Shown: positions 8,204 through 14,721 of the stretch, piece by piece
Position numbering within the stretch: the stretch's first letter is position 1
How the letters are laid out: every line of letters starts with the position of its first letter
Assembly: GCA_035641235.1 (NCBI GenBank)
Contig: DASQUP010000204.1
Location: 1 to 20,188, forward strand
Length of the DNA stretch: 20,188 nt
Origin: DASQUP01 sp035641235
GTDB lineage: Bacteria; Actinomycetota; CADDZG01; WHSQ01
Reading direction: 5' to 3'
Notes under the pieces: model-generated
What the model was told of the DNA's origin: nothing
The model's database searches: none
Seen by the model: the letters and a program-made list of their open reading frames with translations, nothing else
Translations under genes and position numbers: made by a program

Positions 8204-8647
8204 ATGGATGCCGGAGCCTTCGTAATGGCGATTGCCGTTCTCGCCACCATTGGAATCGCTCTGTATCTCATGGGTTCGCTGGTACTCAGCATGAGGGGTT
8301 CAGTCAGACGCGGCGCCAAGGTGTGGCGAAACTTTGGTTTGAGCATTGCCTTCTGCATCCTCTTTCTGACCAGCTGGTTCCTGCAGGGCGTTGTGCAGTG
8401 GCAACAGTTCACGGATGATCAGAGTACGCACGGCGAAGCGGTTCAGGTCGGGGACTTCGTTGCTAGCTTCGCTCAGTCGACTTTGGAGAACTGGCAATCC
8501 GAGTTCCTCCAGCTCTTCTCATTCGTGGTGCTGTCGGCGCTGTTGATTCACAAGGGAAGCGCCGAGTCCAAGGACAGCGACGATCGAATGGAGCAAGCCT
8601 TGAATCGCATCGAAAAACGTCTGTCCGAAATGGAGTCGAAGGTCTGA
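8204..8647 (+). CDS. DUF6766-like small membrane protein
   Basis: This 147-residue protein has a first membrane helix at about 5-29, a second at about 45-65 (LSIAFCILFLTSWFLQG), an extracytoplasmic segment containing WQQFTDDQSTHGE, and a third helix at about 102-118 (FLQLFSFVVLSALLI). A cytoplasmic tail follows (KGSAESKDSDDR) with a short amphipathic or coiled-coil end. The segment ENWQSEFLQ followed by a helix and KGSAESK matches the DUF6766 family as I remember it; its function is unknown. The ATG follows AGGAGG by six bases. It is a single-gene unit, divergent from pcaC and convergent with the PPOX oxidoreductase gene. The 121 bases upstream contain no promoter that I would call. Confidence 0.78.
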   Translation: MDAGAFVMAIAVLATIGIALYLMGSLVLSMRGSVRRGAKVWRNFGLSIAFCILFLTSWFLQGVVQWQQFTDDQSTHGEAVQVGDFVASFAQSTLENWQSEFLQLFSFVVLSALLIHKGSAESKDSDDRMEQALNRIEKRLSEMESKV

Positions 8648-8741
8648 TGCAGGTGCGCCGTCGCCGAGATGGCACGAGAAGCTAATATTTCACGCTCTCA
8701 CGCCAACTGAGCTCGGCGCCAGGAGAGCTAAACGCGGTGCA

Positions 8742-9152
8742 CTAACCGAAGCGAGTCGGGCCAACCTTGTCGAATGAGATACGCAGAAGGACGCGGGCCT
8801 CCTCCTCCATTGCGCGCCGGTACTCGTCCCAATCGGGGTGCTCCCCGGAGATCCTCCGGTAGTAGTCGATCAAGCCGTCGAGTGCGTCGGGCATGGACAC
8901 GATCTCCGTCTCACCTTCGATCTGCGCCCATGTTCCGTAGAACCCGTCGTCCATTACGCAGAGAGTGGCGATTGGCCGGCTCCTGAGATTCCGGACCTTG
9001 TATGCCGTCTCCCTGGAGCTGATCACGGCCTTTCCCTCGGCATCGATACCGACGACCACCGGAGAGGTTTGGAGCCCTCCGTCCGATGCCCGAGTCACCA
9101 ATACGGCTCTGTGATTGCCGGCCACGAATTCACGGGCCTCGTCTGGCGTCAA
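8742..9152 (-). CDS. PPOX-class F420-type split-barrel oxidoreductase
   Basis: The 136-residue protein matches the Rv1155-like group of split-beta-barrel flavin/deazaflavin proteins. Visible blocks are FVAGNHRAVLVTRASDGG, SPVVVGIDAEGKAVISSR, ETAYKVRNLRSRPIATL, and the C-terminal VDYYRR-like DYYRRISGEHPDWDEY. These proteins usually bind F420 and reduce various substrates, though some bind FMN or heme. The start is a TTG at 9152, chosen because GAGGAGGAGAC precedes it directly and the family's opening residues align there. The gene begins 22 bases inside the end of the CGNR zinc-finger gene, so the two are translationally coupled. It converges with the DUF6766 gene. Confidence 0.87.
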   Translation of the reverse strand: MTPDEAREFVAGNHRAVLVTRASDGGLQTSPVVVGIDAEGKAVISSRETAYKVRNLRSRPIATLCVMDDGFYGTWAQIEGETEIVSMPDALDGLIDYYRRISGEHPDWDEYRRAMEEEARVLLRISFDKVGPTRFG

Positions 9153-9777
9153 GTCTCCTCCTCATGGCTTGTCTCACTGGGCTTGCCTGAACTGGCGCGG
9201 CAGGAAGGCTAGACCGTTTCCTGGATCGGGCCGCGTGTCGCGCCACCCGGGCGCGGTTTCCGCACGCTGATGAGCACCACGTCTGACGCGAGTTGGTGGC
9301 CAGAAAGAACATCCCGCAGCTGGGTGCCCCGCAAATCCCGAGCTGGGATCGACCATCCCCTCCTAGGATTTCAATGGCCGATCGCGCGACTGTTCCGCAG
9401 AACTCGATGAAGCCATCCCGGCTCAGATCCCGGATAGTTGTGACACCGTCGTCGTTGAGAGCCGGGAAGCGCGGCGAACGAGAACTCATCCTGTTGATCG
9501 ACACCCTGGGAGCGTTCGGAAGGGGCCGACCTTCGACCGTAGCGAACAGCAGCGCGCGTACATCTTCTCGTAACGCCCGAACCTCCGGAAGATGACCGCG
9601 GGCCACTTCTGCTATCGGGAAACGCGCTGTCTCCGCCTGGATCCACGTCTCAAGCTCCTGGTCCGTCGCCATCAAGTCCACGGCACCGGAACCAGTGATA
9701 ACGACCGTGTTCGCAAGCTCGACGGCAATCGGGAAGACACCCAGCCAGGGCATCGACCTGTCTATCCACGAGGACAT
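9130..9777 (-). CDS. ABATE/CGNR zinc-finger protein, putative transcriptional regulator
   Basis: This 215-residue protein opens with WLGVFPIAVELANTVV, matching the start of the ABATE domain, which covers about residues 10-140. It ends in a CGNR zinc finger: CGAPSCGMFF, then RQTWCSSACGNRARVARH, giving four cysteines in a CX4C...CX3C arrangement at about 149-172. Such proteins are thought to be stress-linked transcription regulators, although few have been tested. A basic, low-complexity tail of about 35 residues extends past the finger and overlaps the PPOX gene. The ATG at 9777 has only a weak SD, and an internal ATG at residue 9 is possible. It is divergent from the monooxygenase-like gene across an 89-base region with a promoter and palindrome, so autoregulation or control of that neighbour is plausible. 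Confidence 0.85.
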   Translation of the reverse strand: MSSWIDRSMPWLGVFPIAVELANTVVITGSGAVDLMATDQELETWIQAETARFPIAEVARGHLPEVRALREDVRALLFATVEGRPLPNAPRVSINRMSSRSPRFPALNDDGVTTIRDLSRDGFIEFCGTVARSAIEILGGDGRSQLGICGAPSCGMFFLATNSRQTWCSSACGNRARVARHAARSRKRSSLPAAPVQASPVRQAMRRRLDARRGP

Positions 9778-9796
9778 CTCGATCCAGCTTCTTTCC

Positions 9797-9826
9797 TTGA
9801 CCCGTCGGGCGACCGAGCACTATCCT
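9797..9826 (+). promoter_or_regulatory. Housekeeping-type promoter for the monooxygenase-tag unit
   Basis: TTGACC at 9797-9802 and TATCCT at 9821-9826 are separated by 18 bases, a good match to a sigma-70/SigA-type promoter. Transcription would start near 9833, about 34 bases before the ATG at 9867, leaving room for the SD GGGAGGG. Confidence 0.65.
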
Positions 9827-9835
9827 AACGCCTCG

Positions 9836-9851
9836 ATGGCAGATCTACCAT
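9836..9851. promoter_or_regulatory. 16-bp palindrome just downstream of the promoter (candidate operator)
   Basis: The sequence ATGGCAGATCTACCAT is a palindrome with one mismatched pair, centred on AGATCT. It lies at the predicted transcription start and in the leader, between the divergent CGNR and monooxygenase-like genes. That placement would let a dimeric repressor block the promoter. The CGNR protein is one candidate binder, but nothing in the sequence proves it. Confidence 0.4.
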
Positions 9852-9866
9852 TAGCAGGGAGGGAAG

Positions 9867-10157
9867 ATGGCCGACTATGTCCAGGTCGTTCATGCTCGGG
9901 TCCTGCCCGAGGTCGAAGAGGCAATGCTCGCCAAGAGACCCGCTTTCGTCGGCGCGATGAAGCGGGCCATCCCCGGCCTCGTCGACGCCAGCCTCGTGAA
10001 GCTCGAGGACGGGACGTGGCTGGACATCGTTCGCTGGGAATCGCGTGAGGCCGCCGAAGAGGCGCCGGCCGTGCACGATGAGCTCCCCGAGGCGGCCGAG
10101 ATGGACGCGTTGGTTGAGGAGGTAATGGAGTTCAAGCAAGGGTACGCGGTGGAGTAA
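9867..10157 (+). CDS. Antibiotic-biosynthesis-monooxygenase (ABM) fold protein
   Basis: The 96-residue protein has the pattern of a dimeric alpha-beta barrel: an opening strand YVQVVHARVLP, a helix with EEAMLAKRPAFVGAM, the strand GLVDASLVKLEDGTWLDIVRWES, and a second acidic helix pair. The IVRWES segment after the short turn is typical of ABM-domain proteins. These include cofactor-free monooxygenases and heme-degrading enzymes, but most small members are uncharacterised. The ATG follows GGGAGGGAAG. Its stop is four bases before the next start (GTG of the DNA glycosylase), so the two form an operon driven by the promoter at 9797-9826. Confidence 0.75.
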   Translation: MADYVQVVHARVLPEVEEAMLAKRPAFVGAMKRAIPGLVDASLVKLEDGTWLDIVRWESREAAEEAPAVHDELPEAAEMDALVEEVMEFKQGYAVE

Positions 10158-10161
10158 CGAC

Positions 10162-10806
10162 GTGATGGAGATACCTCCCGATGGAACGACAACCGGAGAC
10201 GACGGAGTCTCCAGATGTTGGTGGTGCGGCACCGATCCTCTCTATCGCAGTTACCACGATTTGGAATGGGGCCGGCCCGTCGAAGACGACATACGGCTAT
10301 TCGAGAAGATCTGTCTCGAGGGATTCCAGTCGGGCCTCAGCTGGCTAACCATCCTTCGCAAGCGCGAGAACTTCAGGAGGGCATTCAAGTCCTTTGACCT
10401 CGAGTCCATAGCGCGGTTCAACAGTCGATCGGTGAGCCGCCTTCTGGGTGACGCAGGGATCGTCCGCAACAGGGCAAAGATCGAGGCCACTATCAACAAC
10501 GCGCGCCGCTGCCTGGACCTCATCGATGAACGAGGGAGCCTCGCCGCTTATGTGTGGTCGTTCGAACCGCGCAGGAAGTCACAGCCGCGCCGGCTGGACT
10601 GGAAGACGCTGGTGCAAATGGGGACGAGTGAAGAAGCAAAGGCCATGAGCAAAGATCTAAAGCGTCGCGGCTGGGCGTTCGTAGGCCCCACCACCATCTA
10701 CTCGGTAATGGAGTCTGTTGGACTGGCCAACGACCACATGAGTGCCTGCGATTACCGCGCGGACGTGGAGCGAGAACGGGCGGCCTTCCAGCGCCCTAGT
10801 ACCTAG
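10162..10806 (+). CDS. tag: DNA-3-methyladenine glycosylase I
   Basis: Tag removes 3-methyladenine from alkylated DNA as the first step of base-excision repair. The zinc-binding set is complete: Cys19 and His32 (CWWCGTDPLYRSYHDLEWG) are 13 residues apart as in E. coli Tag, and NDHMSACDYR near the C-terminus gives His and Cys four apart. The catalytic block CLEGFQSGLSWLTILRKREN is nearly standard, including its Glu. Length (214) is slightly above the usual 187-200 because of a 17-residue N-terminal extension. The start is GTG at 10162, seven bases after GGAG; the ATG right behind it at 10165 is the alternative. It overlaps the convergent gene downstream at the shared CTAG. Confidence 0.95.
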   Translation: MMEIPPDGTTTGDDGVSRCWWCGTDPLYRSYHDLEWGRPVEDDIRLFEKICLEGFQSGLSWLTILRKRENFRRAFKSFDLESIARFNSRSVSRLLGDAGIVRNRAKIEATINNARRCLDLIDERGSLAAYVWSFEPRRKSQPRRLDWKTLVQMGTSEEAKAMSKDLKRRGWAFVGPTTIYSVMESVGLANDHMSACDYRADVERERAAFQRPST

Positions 10807-11552
10807 CGGGTGTTCCCCTGGCGTTTGTAGCGGACGGCGCGACGAGCGGTCGATGCCTTCCCCTTGATCTCCATTCGCTTCCGCGCCTTGTCATCGGCGA
10901 ACTGCGTACCGTCCTTCTTGGTCCTCGGGTCCCAGAAGCCGACATAGCCCCCCGGGTTCACACCGAACGATCGAAGCGTCCTGCGGTTGTAAACGTTTCC
11001 AAGGAAATCGTTGCGACCCCCAGGTTCCTGCCGAGCCGTGAAGTACAGGGGAAGAACGAAGTTCGAGACCTTGACGCCGTCAATTTCGTAAGTCTCAGAT
11101 TGGACCGCATCGCACATCTCACGCCAGTAGTAAACCTCCCGAGCTTTCGACTCGTCGGGATGCGGTCCCACGACGAGCAAGTTGCAGAGCGGATCGCCCA
11201 ACAACTCCAGTGCCTCGTGAGAAAGCGCGACCGACCAGTCCTCCCCGAGTTCCTTGCAGAGTTCGGTGAAGACGAAGCCATAGGGGATTCCCCTGCGGTT
11301 GCGTTGGTGGAACCCAAGTGCATCCTCGACGTTGACCTCATCCCAGAGGTAGATGACGGCATCTCCCCTCATGTCTACAGGTTCCTGCTTGTTGGGTTGC
11401 CGTCCGGCACGTCCCTCTAACCTAAGCTCACCAGTGAGACCCCAATAGGGTTCGAAGTCCTCAGCGATCTGACGGTTGATTCCACGCAGCTTTAGCTGCA
11501 CCTCTTCGTCAGTCACCTTTCGAGATGTGTGATTGATGACCGAAATCTTCAC
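10803..11552 (-). CDS. Unknown protein with an HExxE metallopeptidase-like motif
   Basis: This 249-residue soluble protein contains SHEALELLGDP, with His112, Glu113 and Glu116 arranged as HExxE followed by a DP pair. About 30 residues later comes YYWREMCDAV, which supplies another Glu (145), then the well-defined block IDGVKVSNFVLPLYF and a Gly-rich end (GVNPGGYVGFWDP). I have seen this layout in proteins annotated as hypothetical in many bacteria; it suggests a zinc-dependent hydrolase, but no activity is known to me. The C-terminus is strongly basic (RKRMEIKGKASTARRAVRYKRQ). The GTG at 11552 follows AGAGGA. It lies alone between the CoA-binding gene and tag, with nested inverted repeats upstream. 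Confidence 0.72.
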   Translation of the reverse strand: MKISVINHTSRKVTDEEVQLKLRGINRQIAEDFEPYWGLTGELRLEGRAGRQPNKQEPVDMRGDAVIYLWDEVNVEDALGFHQRNRRGIPYGFVFTELCKELGEDWSVALSHEALELLGDPLCNLLVVGPHPDESKAREVYYWREMCDAVQSETYEIDGVKVSNFVLPLYFTARQEPGGRNDFLGNVYNRRTLRSFGVNPGGYVGFWDPRTKKDGTQFADDKARKRMEIKGKASTARRAVRYKRQGNTR

Positions 11553-11594
11553 GTTAGTTCCTCTCAAGCGACAACACGGAAGCACGCAGATAGA

Positions 11595-11622
11595 AATCTA
11601 GCTTCGCTCCGCTATTCGGTAA
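11595..11622 (-). promoter_or_regulatory. Weak promoter candidate for the HExxE gene
   Basis: On the minus strand, TTACCG (11622-11617) and TAGATT (11600-11595) are spaced by 16 bases. The matches to consensus are only moderate (3/6 and 4/6). Its interest is that the -35 hexamer falls inside the inverted repeat at 11614-11630. Confidence 0.3.
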
Positions 11623-11630
11623 GACCGAAT
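11614..11630. repeat. Perfect 7-bp inverted repeat (candidate operator or hairpin)
   Basis: ATTCGGT and ACCGAAT face each other across AAG, 62 bases upstream of the HExxE gene start. It overlaps the weak -35 box predicted there, which would suit a repressor site. As RNA it would make a small tight hairpin, so a terminator or leader role is also possible. Confidence 0.45.
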
Positions 11631-11638
11631 TAATTTCT

Positions 11639-11682
11639 GAGATGGCAATTGGCCCTGATATATCGTGGTTAGTTGCCATCTC
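11639..11682. repeat. Perfect 10-bp inverted repeat between the CoA-binding and HExxE genes
   Basis: GAGATGGCAA at 11639-11648 and TTGCCATCTC at 11673-11682 are exact complements separated by 24 bases. It begins 11 bases past the stop of the minus-strand CoA-binding gene and is followed on that strand by AT-rich sequence without a T-run. It may end the aromatic operon's transcript or act as a paired operator for the HExxE gene. Confidence 0.5.
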
Positions 11683-11693
11683 GGGGCGAACGC

Positions 11694-12128
11694 TCAGCTG
11701 TTCTTGCTGATTTCGAACAGAGCCCGGTCGACTGCCATGCAGCGATCTTCGACGTACAGGAGTCCGGCGTCCTCGGCGATCCGTCGCGCCTCGTCGGAAC
11801 GCAACCCCGACTGGAGCCACAGGGCCTTCGCCCCGATCTCAACCGCGTCCCGGGCGATTCCGGCTGCCTCTGGAGACGGCCTGAAAACCTCAACGACATC
11901 CACCGGCTCGGAGACCTCAGTTAGCTGCCCGTAGGACCTCTCGCCGAGCACCGTCTCCGCGTAGGGGTTGACCGGTATCACCTTGAACCCGGCGGCCTTC
12001 ATTGAAGCCGGCACCGCGTAGGCACTTTTATGGGGGTGGCGGGATAGGCCGACGACCGCAATGGTCTGCGACATAGTGAGGATGTGCCGAGCAGTTGCGC
12101 GGCTGTCGGATTCTCGCACTTCCGCCAT
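11694..12128 (-). CDS. CoA-binding (YccU-like) Rossmann-fold protein
   Basis: A single CoA_binding_2-type domain fills this 144-residue protein. It shows TIAVVGLSRHPHKSAYAVP as the glycine-rich first loop, then GFKVIPVNPY, VDVVEVFRPSPEA, GAKALWLQSGL, and the ending GLLYVEDRCMAVD that is a standard signature of the family. Members bind CoA or acyl-CoA and some resemble a lone succinyl-CoA-synthetase domain; the physiological role is usually unclear. The ATG at 12128 is only nine bases past the pcaB stop, and a weak AAAGG lies within the end of pcaB. This makes it the likely last gene of the pobA-pcaB transcript, where an acyl-CoA link to beta-ketoadipate metabolism is possible but unproven. 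Confidence 0.85.
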   Translation of the reverse strand: MAEVRESDSRATARHILTMSQTIAVVGLSRHPHKSAYAVPASMKAAGFKVIPVNPYAETVLGERSYGQLTEVSEPVDVVEVFRPSPEAAGIARDAVEIGAKALWLQSGLRSDEARRIAEDAGLLYVEDRCMAVDRALFEISKNS

Positions 12129-12137
12129 CGACCGTGA

Positions 12138-13472
12138 CTACCTTTCTCTCTCGTAGTAGTCAACGGCGCGCTGCACAAAAACTTCCGCGGAGCCCAGGTA
12201 ACCGGCGGGATCCAGAGCTCGGTCGATCTCGGCCTCCGACAATTCTTTCGCCACGACGTCGTCTTCGAACAACACGTCCCGGAGCGGACGTCCCTCCGAT
12301 AGGGAACGCCGGCACAACGACTCCACCAGCGTGTGAGCCTGAACCCGCCCCACTTTCTCTGCCAGCAGCATCGAGACGCTTTCGGCCAGAAGCAGTCCTC
12401 CCGTCGAGGCGAGGTTTTCCTTCATTCGATCGGGATACACCTCCAGTCCCTCCAGGACGGTGCGCGTCCATCCGGTTGCTCCACCCGTCATCGCTAAAGC
12501 ATCGCCGAGGGATTCCCATTCCGAGTGCCACGACCCCGCACCGCGTTCGTGCTCCTGGGGCACGGCGGACATCAACAGCGAGACAGCGGCCTGAACTCGG
12601 CGCGAGCACGCCACCACGAGCGCACTGCCGACCGGATTCCGCTTCTGCGGCATGGTTGAGGAGCCCCCTCGAGAGCCGTTTGGCTCGGCGACCTCCCCTA
12701 TCTCGGTTTGCGCCATCAGCATCACGTCGAGAGCGACCTTTGCCATCGTTCCGCTCACGATCCCGAGGGCCGCGCCGAGGAGTGCGATCCGGCCGCGGGC
12801 CGTGTGCCACGGAACTACGGGCTCGTCCAGCCCCAGCTCCTCTGCCAGGTAGCGGAGCACCTCCGGACCGCGATCCCCGAGGGACGCGAGTGTCCCGGCT
12901 GCGCCGCCGAACTGCACGGCGAGCTGCGACCGAGTCTGGTTCAGCAGACGGCGCGCATCGACAACGGCGACGAGCCACCCCGCAAGCTTTCCGCCGAACG
13001 TCGTAGGCAGGGCGTGCTGAAGCAAAGTTCGTCCGACTATCGGAGTCGTTTTGTGTTGGGTAGCGAGATCCGCACATAATCGCGCGACCGCATCGAGATC
13101 GGCGAGGACGAGGTCGATCGTCTTCCGAGATACCAACATCGCGGCCGTGTCGACGACGTCCTGGCTCGTGGCCCCCCAATGCACGTAGCGCGCGGCCTCG
13201 GCTCCGACTTCGTCGGAGAGCGCCCGTACGAGCGGAGGTACGGGGAGCCCAGGACCTCGCCCGGCTCTTCCGATTGCGTCGATATCGAATCGACCGGCGT
13301 CACATGCCGCAGCGATGGCTCGAGCAGCCTCCGTCGGGATCACGCCGGCCCTGGCTTCGGCGCGCGCAATAGCCGCCTCGACGTTAAGCATTGCCTGGAG
13401 CCAAGCGCGATCGGATACCGCCTCGGAGATCGGATCGGGTACGAAAATCGGCCGGAACAGAGAGTCAGACAC
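12138..13472 (-). CDS. pcaB: 3-carboxy-cis,cis-muconate cycloisomerase
   Basis: PcaB cyclises beta-carboxymuconate, the ring-cleavage product of protocatechuate, to gamma-carboxymuconolactone. It belongs to the fumarase/aspartase superfamily. The 444-residue length is normal. The superfamily signature GGSSTMPQKRNP is at residues 269-280, with the catalytic serine in it. Upstream HWGATSQDVVDTA (98-110) and downstream QEHERGAGSWHSEW are typical of PcaB rather than of adenylosuccinate lyase. The GTG start at 13472 overlaps the end of pobA by eight bases, so translation is coupled. Its product is the substrate of the PcaC encoded at 7711-8082. Protocatechuate 3,4-dioxygenase, which would feed it, is not in this window. 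Confidence 0.93.
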   Translation of the reverse strand: MSDSLFRPIFVPDPISEAVSDRAWLQAMLNVEAAIARAEARAGVIPTEAARAIAAACDAGRFDIDAIGRAGRGPGLPVPPLVRALSDEVGAEAARYVHWGATSQDVVDTAAMLVSRKTIDLVLADLDAVARLCADLATQHKTTPIVGRTLLQHALPTTFGGKLAGWLVAVVDARRLLNQTRSQLAVQFGGAAGTLASLGDRGPEVLRYLAEELGLDEPVVPWHTARGRIALLGAALGIVSGTMAKVALDVMLMAQTEIGEVAEPNGSRGGSSTMPQKRNPVGSALVVACSRRVQAAVSLLMSAVPQEHERGAGSWHSEWESLGDALAMTGGATGWTRTVLEGLEVYPDRMKENLASTGGLLLAESVSMLLAEKVGRVQAHTLVESLCRRSLSEGRPLRDVLFEDDVVAKELSEAEIDRALDPAGYLGSAEVFVQRAVDYYERER

Positions 13473-14676
13473 TCCGAAAGTGTCCCCCGCCCGCTGTGTG
13501 AGCGAGTCCGACGTAGTTCTCCGCGAGCGAGGTTGCCGCGGCCCTCGATGAACAGACGTATTCCAACTGTGCTCGTTGGAGTCGGCCGCGCATCCCGTCT
13601 TCGTCGTCCGGGAAGACGTGAAGCATCTCGGTCATCCAGCACGCAAAATGTTGAGCCCTCCACACATGATGGAGGCAGGTGCTGGAGTAGCCGGGCAGTT
13701 GTGACGGATCGCCGCGATACCAAGAAGTGAGAGCATCCGCCAGCACACGTACATCTCTGACGGCGAGATTAAGTCCTTTGGCTCCGGTAGCAGGAACTAT
13801 GTGGACGGCATCACCTGCTAGGAACAGTCGGCCCTCTTGCATCGGTTCCGCAACAAACGCTCGCAGGTCCGACATACCCTTCTCGATGATGGGCCCGTCC
13901 TTCAGGTGCCAACCATCTTTTCGCGCCAGGCGAATACTCAGTTCCTCCCAGATACGGTCGTCGGGCCAATCCTCGAGGTCGTCGTTCGGGTCCACCTGAA
14001 GATACAGGCGGCTGATCTGTGGTGAGCGCATGCTGTGCAGCGCGAACCCGCGCTCGTGACTTGCATAGATCAATTCCTCAGTCGAGGGTTCCACGGCGGC
14101 AAGGATGCCGAGCCAGGCAAACGGGTATCCCCAGGAGAAGGTCCGCAGCCGATCGTTGGGGACTGAGTCCCGGCAGACTCCGTGGAATCCGTCACAACCA
14201 GCGATGAAGTCGCACGCGAGCTCACGCCTTTCTCCGCCGTGATGGAAACGGATCTTGGGTGAGGAATCGATCTCGTGAATGCTCACGTTCTCGCATTCGA
14301 AGAGCAGCGGCTCACCACTGCTCAAACGAGCAGCTATGAGGTCCTTGACCACCTCTTGCTGTCCATAGATGGTGATAGACCGCCCCCCGGTGAGTTCGTC
14401 GAAGGGAATGCGATGGCCCTCTCCGTCAAACCGAAATTCCACTCCATGGTGGACGAGGCCCTCGCGTTTGAGCCGGTCTCCGACACCTATCTCCGTGAGG
14501 AGATCGACCGTGGGCTGTTCGAGAACTCCTGCGCGGACGCGCTTTTCAACGTAGTCCCTGCTGCGAGCCTCCAGAACAACGGAGTCGACCCCGTTTAGGT
14601 GCAGCAGATGGCCGAGCACGAGCCCTGCAGGGCCGGCTCCGACGATCCCCACCTGTGTGCGCTGCGGCTGCTCCAC
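13465..14676 (-). CDS. pobA: 4-hydroxybenzoate 3-monooxygenase
   Basis: PobA is a single-component FAD monooxygenase that hydroxylates 4-hydroxybenzoate to protocatechuate using NAD(P)H and oxygen. The 403-residue protein has the three class A motifs: GAGPAG (13-18), CDGFHGVCR in the middle, and GDAVHIVPATGAKGLNLA near residue 290. Active-site blocks of the 4-hydroxybenzoate enzymes are recognisable: RVRAGVLEQPTVDLL, GLVHHGVEF, and ELIYASHERGFALHSMRS, which carries the equivalents of the substrate-binding Tyr, Ser and Arg. This favours PobA over a 3-hydroxybenzoate or salicylate hydroxylase. The start is GTG at 14676 behind AGGGAGGGCA. It overlaps pcaB by eight bases and follows the MetE-like gene by 45 bases. 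Confidence 0.93.
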   Translation of the reverse strand: MEQPQRTQVGIVGAGPAGLVLGHLLHLNGVDSVVLEARSRDYVEKRVRAGVLEQPTVDLLTEIGVGDRLKREGLVHHGVEFRFDGEGHRIPFDELTGGRSITIYGQQEVVKDLIAARLSSGEPLLFECENVSIHEIDSSPKIRFHHGGERRELACDFIAGCDGFHGVCRDSVPNDRLRTFSWGYPFAWLGILAAVEPSTEELIYASHERGFALHSMRSPQISRLYLQVDPNDDLEDWPDDRIWEELSIRLARKDGWHLKDGPIIEKGMSDLRAFVAEPMQEGRLFLAGDAVHIVPATGAKGLNLAVRDVRVLADALTSWYRGDPSQLPGYSSTCLHHVWRAQHFACWMTEMLHVFPDDEDGMRGRLQRAQLEYVCSSRAAATSLAENYVGLAHTAGGGHFRSV

Positions 14677-14721
14677 TGCCCTCCCTAAACGGTGAAGACG
14701 TCAGAGCCTATTCGCCACAAT

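Noticed and set aside
12095..13006. Plus-strand frame of 303 codons opposite pcaB
   Set aside because: Arg-, Pro- and Ser-rich shadow of the pcaB coding frame, without any domain.
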